DNA from: Marivirga sericea | GTDB taxonomy: Bacteria; Bacteroidota; Bacteroidia; Cytophagales; Cyclobacteriaceae | Assembly (NCBI RefSeq): GCF_900177665.1 | Contig: NZ_FXAW01000001.1 | Coordinates: 372,001-436,000 of the forward strand | Length of the DNA: 64,000 nt | Direction: 5' to 3' | Part shown: one piece after another, positions 1 through 7,824 of the stretch | How positions within the stretch are numbered: position 1 is the stretch's first letter | Layout: the number at the start of each line of letters is the position of its first letter | Made by a program: the position numbers and the translations under genes | Notes under the pieces: generated by a model | The model's input: the letters and a program-made list of their open reading frames with translations, nothing else | Databases searched by the model: none | What the model was told of the DNA's origin: nothing

Positions 1-699
1 TTGCGCCTCTAAGTTCTTTTCAATTACTGCCACTACATCAGCATCTTCAAAAGGCAAAATGCTGTCTCCTTTGTCAATCAAATAGACTTTAGTTTGCCCG
101 AAGCCTGAGAATATAGTGGCATACTCACAGCCAATCACACCAGCACCCACTATGACCATACTTTCAGGAAAATCCTCCATTTGTTCGATTCCGTCACTAG
201 TGAGGATGTATTTTTCATCGATTGGAATATTGGGTAAAAATCGAGGACGGCTTCCAGTGGCTATAATAATATAATCGGTCTCAAAGGCCAAGCGTTCGTC
301 TAGTGTTTCTATCTCCACAAGATGCTCGCTTATTATAGAAGCTTCACCTTCTATAAAATCAATATAAGTAGCATATTTTGGATTGTTTTGTAATTCTTGG
401 AGATGACTATCTAATAGATGCACTCTTTCCTGTACAGCATTTTGAACTTCTACTTGTATTTCTTTCCAAACTGCTTTCGGTGGCTCTAAGTGATACCTGT
501 CTAAGTTCTTTCGAAACGCCAACATATCTCTTGAAAGCTCCCACAGGGTTTTAGAAGATAAGGCCCCATTGGTAATGCCAGCACCCCCTAAAGTACTTTT
601 TTCGATTAGTAAGGTTTTCTTTTTTAAATCTATTGCCCGCATTGCAGCAGCGTATCCCGAAGGACCTGCTCCAATGATCACTAAATCATAATGCTTCAT
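1..699 (-). CDS. NAD(P)/FAD-dependent oxidoreductase, disulfide-reductase fold (3' end outside window)
   Basis: The gene runs off the left edge, so only the first 233 residues are seen. The N-terminus has a dinucleotide-binding loop (VIIGAGPSG), and a second one (VIVGAGVIGCEYA) lies about 170 residues later. This is the order found in dihydrolipoamide dehydrogenases and soluble transhydrogenases. ATATGSRP-type FAD contact is present as IIIATGSRPR. Where those enzymes carry the redox motif CxxxxC or its one-Cys remnant, this protein reads GGAGITNGALSSKTLWELS, with no cysteine. It therefore cannot do dithiol chemistry; a flavin-dependent NAD(P)H oxidation or transhydrogenation is a guess. Start chosen at the ATG at 699. 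Nothing in the sequence links it to the next gene. Confidence 0.85.
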   Translation of the reverse strand, partial: MKHYDLVIIGAGPSGYAAAMRAIDLKKKTLLIEKSTLGGAGITNGALSSKTLWELSRDMLAFRKNLDRYHLEPPKAVWKEIQVEVQNAVQERVHLLDSHLQELQNNPKYATYIDFIEGEASIISEHLVEIETLDERLAFETDYIIIATGSRPRFLPNIPIDEKYILTSDGIEQMEDFPESMVIVGAGVIGCEYATIFSGFGQTKVYLIDKGDSILPFEDADVVAVIEKNLEAQ

Positions 700-797
700 A
701 AGCGTGAATTAATTATAAAGCAATATAAAAATTTATTAAGATTAATAAGGATATAGGAGCGTTAAAGGTAGTACGAGGCGCCTCTTAAAAAGTAGCC

Positions 798-1448
798 TCA
801 TTCATATAGTTTGTGCAGCTTTTCCGTTTTATTAATCATTTCTTTACTTCCGACAAAAACCGCCCACATCGCCAATGATAAAATCCCTAATAAGATTGCC
901 GTCCAAATTGGACTCACTAACTCTAAATAGAGATATCGAAAGTTGAAGACAATGGAAGCCATTATTGGAATGATCCCATAAGACATTCTAAAGCTTAAAT
1001 ACGACTTCAGATATTTTTTTGACCTTTGCTCTCTAAAAGCATAAACCAAAGTGAAGACACAAAATCCGAGTATTCCACCAAGTATGATCCCATCAAAGTT
1101 GATAGGGAATTGTTTCGATAAAAGGTGTACAAGAACACCAATCAGTATCGGTATCAAAATCTTACGAGAAAGTAGAATCTCTTTAGCAGCTGCCCAATAG
1201 GAGCGCCAAAGTTCCTTATTGAGTCGGCTTGTAATGGCTTCCTCGACCTCAGCAAACCCATAAACCCCAAATGATCGATGCACTTCATTAAATGCCCCCT
1301 CTAAGCTTATTTTTGGTTTTTCCTCCATTTTATCTTCAATTGCAGAAGCTACATGATCGATTATTTCATATTGGACATCCGTATGGGTGAAACCTCTTTT
1401 GGAGATCCATGATTTTATTTGGGCTATTTGTTCGGATGATAATTTCAT
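798..1448 (-). CDS. PadR-associated membrane protein, paralogue 4 (divergent)
   Basis: This 216-residue protein starts with a soluble helical region of about 75 residues (motif YEIIDHVASAIEDK), followed by several predicted membrane segments (about 90-200). The soluble N-terminus resembles the acidic permease prefix found next to PadR regulators in other bacteria. Its start overlaps the stop of the upstream gene by ATGA, so the two are translationally coupled. It is the most diverged of four tandem paralogues and lacks their common C-terminal ending. No function is known. By context it is part of a membrane module controlled by the PadR protein at 3463-3804. Confidence 0.75.
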   Translation of the reverse strand: MKLSSEQIAQIKSWISKRGFTHTDVQYEIIDHVASAIEDKMEEKPKISLEGAFNEVHRSFGVYGFAEVEEAITSRLNKELWRSYWAAAKEILLSRKILIPILIGVLVHLLSKQFPINFDGIILGGILGFCVFTLVYAFREQRSKKYLKSYLSFRMSYGIIPIMASIVFNFRYLYLELVSPIWTAILLGILSLAMWAVFVGSKEMINKTEKLHKLYE

Positions 1449-2113
1449 AAGTATTGGATTCTGATTTTGCTTTTAAATACTTTAAGACCAATGTAGCCAA
1501 CTATGAGAAAAATCATCAAAAAGGCGAATGGTACTAATGGATAATTTTCATAAAAAACTACTCTTTCTTGGTAGGGTTCCAAAAAGAATACTGGTAGGAT
1601 CGTGCTCAAATTTAAAATTGAGGTTGGCAAAATAAGAAAATGTGTAGTTGCACTTAAATGAGCAGAATTAAGTCTTTTGCCTCCATATTTTTTCAATCTA
1701 GACAGCACATAACCATAAGTTGGTATTCCAATTGAAAAAAACGTAAGTGGGATTAGGATCCACCAAAAAATAATATCCATCGGAAGTGTCTCTATAAGTG
1801 TAAAGCCTAAAAAGATAATGGCTAGTGTGGAAATAATTTGTGGCCATCTCCAAAATTTTTTAAATTCTGAAACATAAATCTTATTCACCGACTTTATGGT
1901 TTTACCCACTAGGTTTCTATTAATACTGACAAGCTTGTAATAGTCAAATTCTTTATCTAAATCTTGTAAAGTTTGTTCGAAGCTTTTTTCTCCGTTCTCA
2001 TAGGCTAAAGCATAATGGTCATATAATTCATTGTAGAGTTCAATGTATTTGATAGGCTTTTTAGCAATGTGCTGAGCCAGCTCTTCATTTTGGTCTGTCG
2101 TTAAAGTTTTCAT
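1445..2113 (-). CDS. PadR-associated membrane protein, paralogue 3
   Basis: A 222-residue protein with a helical N-terminal region (IELYNELYDHYALAYENG, about residues 23-40) and five or so hydrophobic segments from about 90 to 215. The C-terminus ends in GLKVFKSKIRIQYL. It is clearly a duplicate of the next upstream gene: both share IAKKPI(K/D)YIELYNELYDHYA and the FKxFWRWPQI segment ahead of the first membrane helix. The start codon is separated from the upstream paralogue by 43 bases. No enzymatic motif is visible; a membrane sensor or transporter component is possible but unproven. Confidence 0.75.
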   Translation of the reverse strand: MKTLTTDQNEELAQHIAKKPIKYIELYNELYDHYALAYENGEKSFEQTLQDLDKEFDYYKLVSINRNLVGKTIKSVNKIYVSEFKKFWRWPQIISTLAIIFLGFTLIETLPMDIIFWWILIPLTFFSIGIPTYGYVLSRLKKYGGKRLNSAHLSATTHFLILPTSILNLSTILPVFFLEPYQERVVFYENYPLVPFAFLMIFLIVGYIGLKVFKSKIRIQYL

Positions 2114-2156
2114 AAACTTTATTTTTCAATAAACATTCTTTTTACACGTAATGATT

Positions 2157-2822
2157 TCATAGATATTGGATTTTGATTTTGCTTTTAAATACCTTGAGTC
2201 CAATTGTAGCAGAGCTTAAAAATAATGTCATCAAAATGAGTACTATTATTGGGTACTGCTCAAAGAAATGAATTCCTGGAGTGTTAGGACTCCCAGCCAT
2301 CAACGGTAAAATAACCGCTAAATTAAAAATACTAGTCGGGAATGTTAAATAGAATTGACTTGCATAGAGATGAGCAGATTTATACTTTTTTGAACCATAT
2401 TCATTTTTTCGCCCCAAGTACTGACCATACAGAAAAATTCCCGCATTAAAGATTAACATGGGAATAACCACTGACCACATTATTAATTTTATCGATACTA
2501 ATTGTAGTAAGGTGAAGCCCAATATTATAAGCCCTAAAGTAGTTACAATCTGAGGCCATCTCCAAAAGTTCTTAAACTCCGTCCAGTAGATGTCATTCAC
2601 TGACTTTTTAGTCTTTTTTAGTAAGCCAGCATTTATACTTTTAACTTTTTGATAATGGAAATGCTCATCTAGTTTTTCTAATGTTTCCTCAAATGTCCCC
2701 TCGCTATTTTCATAAGCAGAAGCGTAATGATCATATAGTTCATTATACAATTCTATATAATCGATCGGTTTTTTAGCTATGTGATTTGCTAGTAGATCCT
2801 GTTGTTCTTTCGTCAGCTTCAT
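2157..2822 (-). CDS. PadR-associated membrane protein, paralogue 2
   Basis: A 221-residue membrane protein, near-duplicate of the downstream neighbour. It has the same N-terminal signature (IELYNELYDHYASAYEN), the FWRWPQIVTTLGL entry into the membrane region, and the ending GLKVFKSKIKIQYL. Its start overlaps the stop of the upstream paralogue by ATGA. The duplication is recent enough that the two proteins align along their whole length without gaps that I can see. Function unknown; expression is probably driven from the PadR promoter. Confidence 0.75.
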   Translation of the reverse strand: MKLTKEQQDLLANHIAKKPIDYIELYNELYDHYASAYENSEGTFEETLEKLDEHFHYQKVKSINAGLLKKTKKSVNDIYWTEFKNFWRWPQIVTTLGLIILGFTLLQLVSIKLIMWSVVIPMLIFNAGIFLYGQYLGRKNEYGSKKYKSAHLYASQFYLTFPTSIFNLAVILPLMAGSPNTPGIHFFEQYPIIVLILMTLFLSSATIGLKVFKSKIKIQYL

Positions 2823-3466
2823 GCTATTTGGTATCTCATTTTCTGTTTAAAAACTTTGAGGGTAATAACAGCATAAGCAATCAGAACGCTTATTGAAAGT
2901 CCGAGAACAACCGCAGTTACCCAATGACTCCAATTATCAGCAAAGGAAGTAAAGAAAAGCGCACTATTGAAAACCAAGGAAAATAAAGATCCTATCTTAT
3001 TCATTGCTTGATAAGAGGCACTCTTTAAATTGCGAGGAACCAGTTTTCTGTGCTCTTGTATAAGAAAGTAAATAAACGGAACGATGGGGATAGCTATAGT
3101 AGGAAATAAAATATACCAAATTGAACTATAAAGTGGCAGAAGATAAACAACAGCTACGATAAGTGCCACGAATAAGACTGAAGTCACAATCTGTGGCCAT
3201 CTAAAAAATTTGTTAATTTCCTTTTTATACACTGATCGAATATTCTTAAATATCCTTTTACTGATTTGCTTCCTATGCTCATCAATGTACTCTTGTGTGA
3301 AAGTTTGATCTAGTCCATTGATGATATTTTCAAAATTGTCATTTCCTAGCTCATAGGCGCTAGCATAATGATCATAGATTTCATCATAAAGCTCTACATA
3401 TTCTATGAGTTTTTGTTTTAGGTGTATCTGCAACTCTTCCTTCTGATTGTCACTTAATTTTCTCAT
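2819..3466 (-). CDS. PadR-associated membrane protein, paralogue 1
   Basis: The first of four tandem paralogues after the regulator. Of its 215 residues, about the first 85 are soluble (motif VELYDEIYDHYASAYELG) and the rest contains roughly five hydrophobic segments. The ending TLKVFKQKMRYQIA matches the family ending LKVFKSKI. It overlaps both neighbours by ATGA (PadR upstream, paralogue 2 downstream), which indicates one transcript. PadR regulators often control a co-transcribed membrane protein or transporter with a prefix domain of this kind; the substrate cannot be read from the sequence. Confidence 0.75.
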   Translation of the reverse strand: MRKLSDNQKEELQIHLKQKLIEYVELYDEIYDHYASAYELGNDNFENIINGLDQTFTQEYIDEHRKQISKRIFKNIRSVYKKEINKFFRWPQIVTSVLFVALIVAVVYLLPLYSSIWYILFPTIAIPIVPFIYFLIQEHRKLVPRNLKSASYQAMNKIGSLFSLVFNSALFFTSFADNWSHWVTAVVLGLSISVLIAYAVITLKVFKQKMRYQIA

Positions 3467-3804
3467 GAGCTTAATTTTATATTAAGTCCTAGAACACGCT
3501 GCATATTCAATAAGAATGCCTCTAATTCCTCCATTCTTTCAGCTGTGGCTTTCTTTCCGTCTTCTGTTAGTCGATAGTACTTTCTCACTCTTCCATCTAC
3601 TTTCCTGCTTTCAGTAGTCAAAGTTCCTTCAGCTTCCAATTTGTGTAAAGTAGGATAGAGGGCGCCTTCTGTAAGCTTGATTTCATCGGAAGTAAGTTGT
3701 TTTACCTTCTGCGTGATTTCATAACCGTACATTTCTCCCGCGCTTTGTAATAAATGCAAAACTATAGTCGAGAGACTTCCTTTTATCAATTGCTGATTTG
3801 CCAT
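3463..3804 (-). CDS. PadR family transcriptional regulator
   Basis: A 113-residue winged-helix regulator. The signature MYGYEITQKV...LTEGALYPTLHKLEAEG is the classic PadR DNA-binding region, and KVDGRVRKYYRLTEDGK forms the wing. A longer reading frame begins at 3834, but that ATG lies in the middle of a 38-bp palindrome, so the ATG at 3804 (MANQQLIKG) is the better start. The stop overlaps the first membrane paralogue by ATGA. It most likely represses its own operon by binding the palindrome at 3813-3850; the ligand or signal is unknown. Confidence 0.9.
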   Translation of the reverse strand: MANQQLIKGSLSTIVLHLLQSAGEMYGYEITQKVKQLTSDEIKLTEGALYPTLHKLEAEGTLTTESRKVDGRVRKYYRLTEDGKKATAERMEELEAFLLNMQRVLGLNIKLSS

Positions 3805-3812
3805 ACTGCAAG

Positions 3813-3850
3813 TATACAAAATTATCTTATGCATAAGAAAATTATGTATA
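3813..3850. promoter_or_regulatory. 38-bp near-perfect palindrome, probable PadR operator
   Basis: A palindrome with 34 of 38 positions self-complementary, centred between 3831 and 3832 on TTATGCATAA and ending in TATAC and GTATA. It lies 8 bases upstream of the preferred PadR start codon. PadR proteins bind palindromes of this kind in their own promoters, so autoregulation of the five-gene operon is the likely role. Confidence 0.7.
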
Positions 3851-4177
3851 AAAAATATTTTAGGATGTTGATAGGTTGGAACTCTGAGTACTCTTTGGAT
3901 TAAGCCGATGCAGTAAATAATATCCTAAATGTAGTAGCGAAAATTAACAAGTAGGAATTTTGAGCTTTAGTCATTCCTCGAATGCTTCTGCCTGCTTGTT
4001 TGTCATTACTAAGTTAATTTGATTCTATGGAATCAATTCACTCTCAGGAACTAAGGATTTTTCTGTAATTTTTTATGATAAATCATCCAAAAAGCTTTGC
4101 ATTCAAAAACAAAAATTCTTTTCTTTGCACTCGCTTAAGGGAAAAGCGGTTAATTTTCCTACTTAAATATATAAATC
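3851..4177 (+). promoter_or_regulatory. Intergenic stretch with tRNA promoter
   Basis: No gene is seen here. A Bacteroidota housekeeping-type promoter stands near the end: a TTG at 4097-4099 and a TTTTCTTTG -7 region at 4119-4127, with a 19-base gap. It is placed to transcribe the tRNA remnant and tRNA-Arg that follow. The remainder is AT-rich and featureless to me. Confidence 0.5.
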
Positions 4178-4251
4178 AGCTGGTTAGTCCAGCTGGATAG
4201 AGCATCCCGACATTCAAATCGGGAAGGTTCCAGGTTGAATCCTTAGCCTGT
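4178..4251 (+). pseudogene. Decayed tRNA gene
   Basis: This stretch shares GTTAG and CAGCTGGATAGAGCA (the D arm) with the intact tRNA-Arg just downstream. It has an anticodon-like stem CCCGA/TCGGG, but the loop is 8 rather than 7 bases and lacks T at the expected place. The T arm has lost one base (GGTTGAATCC instead of GGTTCGAATCC), and the acceptor strands AGCTGGT and GCCTGTA do not pair. It looks like an old tRNA copy that can no longer fold. It sits between the promoter and tRNA-Arg, so it is probably still transcribed. Confidence 0.55.
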
Positions 4252-4271
4252 AAAATATAAGGATACTTTTT

Positions 4272-4345
4272 GGTCCGTTAGCTCAGCTGGATAGAGCAAC
4301 TGCCTTCTAAGCAGTAGGTCTCAGGTTCGAATCCTGAACGGATCA
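4272..4345 (+). tRNA. tRNA-Arg (anticodon UCU)
   Basis: A complete cloverleaf. The acceptor strands GGTCCGT/ACGGATC pair, and the D arm is GCTCAGCTGGATAGAGC. The anticodon stem is ACTGC/GCAGT with loop CTTCTAA giving anticodon TCT. The T arm is TCAGG-TTCGAAT-CCTGA, and the discriminator base is A. CCA is not encoded. The 3' part (from 4331) is also the left attachment core of the genomic island, so integration left the tRNA intact. A terminator follows at 4371-4402. Confidence 0.95.
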
Positions 4346-4346
4346 C
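4331..4346 (+). repeat. attL core, overlapping the tRNA-Arg 3' end
   Basis: The 16-bp sequence ATCCTGAACGGATCAC, identical to 28254-28269. It covers the 3' half of the T stem and the acceptor strand of tRNA-Arg, a classic target of tyrosine recombinases. Confidence 0.9.
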
Positions 4347-4370
4347 ACAGCTAATTCAATTAGCTTCAAA

Positions 4371-4402
4371 AAGCCTTAAATCTTATGATTTAGGGCTTTT
4401 TT
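4371..4402 (+). terminator. Rho-independent terminator after tRNA-Arg
   Basis: Stem AGCCTTAAATC/GATTTAGGGCT with a TTAT loop and a following T run. It lies inside the island, so it was brought in with the left end to replace the original tRNA terminator now found at 28275-28308. Confidence 0.75.
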
Positions 4403-4444
4403 GTTTTATTTGATTCATATAATACCAACGAATATCAAATAAAA

Positions 4445-4573
4445 TGTGCCCTATTTGTGCCCTAATCTATTATTACTAAATTGGGGCACAAAATCAGGTT
4501 AATGTGGTTTAACTATATTTTAACTCACTTTATCTGATACTTTATTAATTGTTGTCGTCATTTGTTGTGCCCC
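4445..4573. repeat. Arm-type integrase repeats, left end
   Basis: Copies of TTGTGCCC(C) or close variants occur at about 4445-4451, 4455-4462, 4565-4573 and, inverted, at 4483-4491. The 18-bp block TGTGCCCTATTTGTGCCC at 4445-4462 is repeated exactly at 28177-28194 near the right end. Short repeats shared by both ends and flanking the core sites are typical arm-binding sites for tyrosine integrases. Confidence 0.65.
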
Positions 4574-4618
4574 TTTTGTTGCTCAAAACTGTAATGTTTA
4601 AATCATTAATTAAATGTT

Positions 4619-5857
4619 ATGAGCAACTCATTCTCAGTACGGTTTATACTGAAAAAGTATAAAGCAAAAAACGGAAAAGCACCTATTTACATTAGGTTAA
4701 CTCACAATGGAAAACATTGTGACAGTTCATTAAAAAGAAAGATTCCAGTAGAAAAATGGAATACTAATCAGAGAGTTTCTGGAACTTCTATAGAAGTTCG
4801 AAAGCTTAACAGATATCTTGATCAGATCTATAATAAAGCTTTTGAAATCTTTGAGAATTTGCAGTTAAAAGATGAATTCATCTCAGCAGAAATCATCCGA
4901 AACAAACTATTCAACCTAGAGGAAGAACAGCAAATTACACTGCTCTCAGCTTCAAAGTATCACTATGACCAAAACATCAATAATTTTTCAACAGGAACCT
5001 TAAAGCACTATAAAGTGACAGAGCGCTACTTTGAAAGGTTCTTAAGCGCCAAAAAGAATCTTTCAGATATAGCCATCGAGAAAGTCGACTATAAGTTTCT
5101 ACTTGATTTCGAAGCATTTTTGAGAGCTTGGAAACCAAAAGACCATCAAAAACCAATAGGTCATAATGGGATAATGAAACACATGTGCAGGTTTAGAAAG
5201 GTGTTGAATTATGCTTACAAAATGGACTGGATAGCCGATACCCCTTTTAAGAAATACCATATCTCCTATGAAAAATCAACAAGAACCTATCTAACAGAAG
5301 AGGAATTGTCAGCAATTGAGGTAAAGGAATTGGATATTGCAAGACTAGAACAAATCAGGGATATATTTATTTTCAGCTGCTATACAGGGCTTTCTTATAT
5401 TGACCTATTCAATTTAAGCAAAGATCATATTGTAATTGGAATTAATGGAGAAAAATGGATCCAATATAAACGTCAGAAAACCTCCACCCCATTCTCTGTT
5501 CCTTTATTACCAAAAGCACTTGAATTGATTGAAAAATATGAAGATCATCCCAAGGCTCAAGAAAACCAATTATTGCCAGTGGTTTCCAATCAAAAAACAA
5601 ATGCATACTTAAAGGAAATAGCTGATATTTGCGGAATCAAAAAGCAGCTAACATTTCACATTGCAAGGCATACATTCGCTACCACAGTTACTTTAACTAA
5701 TGGTGTTCCAATGGAAACAGTCAGCAAAATGTTAGGCCATACCAAATTATCAACCACTCAAATCTACGCCAAGGTAGTAGAGAATAAAATCGGTACTGAC
5801 ATGGCAGCACTTCAGGAAAAGCTTTCAAATTCAGAACAGATGAGAAAGGCAGACTAA
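4619..5857 (+). CDS. Tyrosine-type site-specific integrase
   Basis: A 412-residue recombinase of the Bacteroidota phage-integrase type. Residues about 1-90 form the arm-binding domain, 110-210 the SAM-like core-binding domain, and 215-400 the catalytic domain. Visible catalytic residues are a Lys near RQKTSTPFSVPL, the box HIARHTFA (HxxRH), the His of LGHTKLSTT and the nucleophile Tyr in QIYAKV. The first catalytic Arg of the family is Ser here (TGLSYIDL), as in IntDOT of CTnDOT. It lies next to attL and reads into the island. It should catalyse integration and, with the HTH protein at 7915-8184, excision. Confidence 0.95.
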   Translation: MSNSFSVRFILKKYKAKNGKAPIYIRLTHNGKHCDSSLKRKIPVEKWNTNQRVSGTSIEVRKLNRYLDQIYNKAFEIFENLQLKDEFISAEIIRNKLFNLEEEQQITLLSASKYHYDQNINNFSTGTLKHYKVTERYFERFLSAKKNLSDIAIEKVDYKFLLDFEAFLRAWKPKDHQKPIGHNGIMKHMCRFRKVLNYAYKMDWIADTPFKKYHISYEKSTRTYLTEEELSAIEVKELDIARLEQIRDIFIFSCYTGLSYIDLFNLSKDHIVIGINGEKWIQYKRQKTSTPFSVPLLPKALELIEKYEDHPKAQENQLLPVVSNQKTNAYLKEIADICGIKKQLTFHIARHTFATTVTLTNGVPMETVSKMLGHTKLSTTQIYAKVVENKIGTDMAALQEKLSNSEQMRKAD

Positions 5858-6068
5858 TCTGCCTTTCTTTTACAATAAATCACCAAATCAAATCGTAATG
5901 ATAAGGCAAAATAGTTGTATTAATTTATTGTGATTTATCAACATTTGTATAATATTGCAGTCAAATAGTACTACTTATTATTGTTTAAAATCAATAATAT
6001 TTCAGCCAAATTGAACCACTACCCAAGACAATAAAAGTATATTCTAAAACTAAAACCTTTGGCTTAAA

Positions 6069-7280
6069 TTGAGATATGAACTACAGAAGTTTGATGACTT
6101 CGTCTCAAACTATTTATCTTCGGAAAACAACAAACAACTATCAACATCCGAGTTTCATCAGTGGAAACAAACTTTTATTAAAGAGCAAGAAAGAATCCAG
6201 AACGCTTTTATGGCCTTGGCTTTCAGTAATAATGATGACAAAATCATTGAACGCCAAATTCAGCTCTATCAAAACAAACTGATTCTACTTTCAAATGAGT
6301 TATCAAAGCACATCGGTTCTCAGGTAAATACTGAGGAAAATGTGGTTGCTGATAATGATCTACATTCTAGATTATTGATAGAACTTTTAAAATGCCTTAC
6401 GGCATTGTTAACCTTTATTGAAAAGCACTTTACAAAATACTTCTGTCAGGACAGCATCATTTCTGCATCTTATTTTGAAACATCAAAATCCATCCTCCTC
6501 AATAAACTAATAGGGATAAAAGAACAAAGCCTCAAAAAGAAATTAGACCCGAAACTTTTAAGAATCATTCACTATCACATGAAAAACTATATTGATTCGC
6601 CCAAAGGCTCATCATATAGAAAATTCATTTATTGTAAAACCTTTATTGCAGAAATACACAACATCGTATCTTCCAGCCTTTTAGGCTTAAAACTCGAAAA
6701 GCAATTGATTGTAAACCTGATATATCTGAACTTTAATGTTTATGCTTTCTACAGTTATCTTGGCAAACGGATAATCAAACACTATCAGTCAAAATCAACA
6801 TATCAAGAGCAATTAATTTGTCTCAAACGATTCAAAAAATTAATACAACAATCTCAAATTAAACCTGATTTTGAATTTAATCAAGGAGTTGAAAGTCTTA
6901 AAAATACTTTGTCCAAATGGATTGAAGAGGAAATTTCTTTCTTTAAAGAACGTAGGCAATTGGCCATACAGTTTAAAGAAAAATCCTCTCGAAAAAATCT
7001 ACCTGCAAAAAATACTGATAAAATCTATAGTAATTTGTCTGTAGCTCAGTTAACCTATTTAATGAAGTTGATGGCTAATGCCAAAATATTCACACCTGAG
7101 AGCTTATCTCATCTTGTGAATTTCATCTCCTATAACTTTTCAACGGCTGGTCAAAAGAGCTTATCCAGGAAGAGTGTCAGGAATAAAATGTATTCAATAG
7201 AAGCTAACACAATTGATAATATTCAACAATTGATGGAGGCATTAATTGAGCAGGCTGAAAGTGACAAAGAGTTGCTTTAG
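6069..7280 (+). CDS. RteC-like regulator
   Basis: A 403-residue protein that resembles RteC, which in CTnDOT-type elements activates excision genes. The recognisable part is about residues 105-245: LLKCLTALLTFIEKHF, then LRIIHYHMKNYI and a long helical stretch. No earlier in-frame start is possible, because a stop lies at 6051-6053, so translation must begin at the TTG at 6069 (LRYELQKF) or much later at codon 48. It is convergent with the small gene at 7277-7507 and overlaps it by 4 bases. A rare start codon suits low expression. The RteC assignment rests on pattern memory; a purely structural hypothetical protein is the alternative. Confidence 0.6.
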   Translation: MRYELQKFDDFVSNYLSSENNKQLSTSEFHQWKQTFIKEQERIQNAFMALAFSNNDDKIIERQIQLYQNKLILLSNELSKHIGSQVNTEENVVADNDLHSRLLIELLKCLTALLTFIEKHFTKYFCQDSIISASYFETSKSILLNKLIGIKEQSLKKKLDPKLLRIIHYHMKNYIDSPKGSSYRKFIYCKTFIAEIHNIVSSSLLGLKLEKQLIVNLIYLNFNVYAFYSYLGKRIIKHYQSKSTYQEQLICLKRFKKLIQQSQIKPDFEFNQGVESLKNTLSKWIEEEISFFKERRQLAIQFKEKSSRKNLPAKNTDKIYSNLSVAQLTYLMKLMANAKIFTPESLSHLVNFISYNFSTAGQKSLSRKSVRNKMYSIEANTIDNIQQLMEALIEQAESDKELL

Positions 7281-7507
7281 GCCTCCTCATCCATAAACCT
7301 TTCCAACCCGTGATCTTCCAAAAAATTCAAGTATTCCAACAACATCCTTTTGGTAAATCCCTCTGTTTGGTCCAGCTTTTTTGTGCCAACGATTATGAAA
7401 TCTGACACAGTGAGTAATCCTTCCATTTGAGCAAATTCCTTGATTTCCGAACTGAAGTTCAATTCGGAAATGGAGTGATTCATTATGTTCAAAGAGGTGT
7501 TTTTCAT
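7277..7507 (-). CDS. Small protein, possible RNA polymerase alpha-CTD-like fold
   Basis: A 76-residue protein conserved in style with Bacteroidota mobile elements. The pattern ISELNFSSEIKEFAQMEGL, TVSDFI and LLEYLNFLEDHGL resembles the helix-hairpin-helix of the RNA polymerase alpha C-terminal domain. That would suit DNA or transcription-factor binding, but the match is weak. Its upstream region is the large hairpin at 7553-7667, so that structure may act in its leader RNA. Confidence 0.5.
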   Translation of the reverse strand: MKNTSLNIMNHSISELNFSSEIKEFAQMEGLLTVSDFIIVGTKKLDQTEGFTKRMLLEYLNFLEDHGLERFMDEEA

Positions 7508-7552
7508 GATCTTTCACACCCCGCTAAAAGTAGCGTGGGTTAGCAGCCCCAG

Positions 7553-7667
7553 GCACCACGGGAACCGCCAAGCTCCCAAACGCACGCTGAAAACTGCGCC
7601 CACGCATAGCGTGAGCGAACAGCTTCTAGTCGTGCGTCTAAAATTGAAATTGGCGGTTTCGTGGTGC
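7553..7667. repeat. Nested three-tier inverted repeat (115 bp)
   Basis: Outer arms GCACCACGGGAACCGCCAA (7553-7571) and TTGGCGGTTTCGTGGTGC (7650-7667) pair with one bulge. Middle arms are CGCACG/CGTGCG (7581-7586, 7631-7636) and inner arms CACGC/GCGTG (7601-7605, 7609-7613). The block is far richer in GC than its surroundings. It could be a single-strand origin, a transfer site or a leader RNA of the gene at 7277-7507. No gene occupies 7508-7914. Confidence 0.7.
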
Positions 7668-7824
7668 ACTATCTAAGCTTTCGCTTCAATATTTTTTTAC
7701 TTCGATATTTTCTGATGCAAATATAGGTATTTAAAATCTTTTAACCCTCCCCTAAATTATCCCTCTAAAATTTTTTTACATTTTTTTTACTGCCAAAATC
7801 GCTGTTTCCAGTAAATTGAAGGGG

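Noticed and set aside
7485-7676. 63-codon plus-strand frame
   Set aside because: It lies across the three-tier inverted repeat and has no protein-like pattern.
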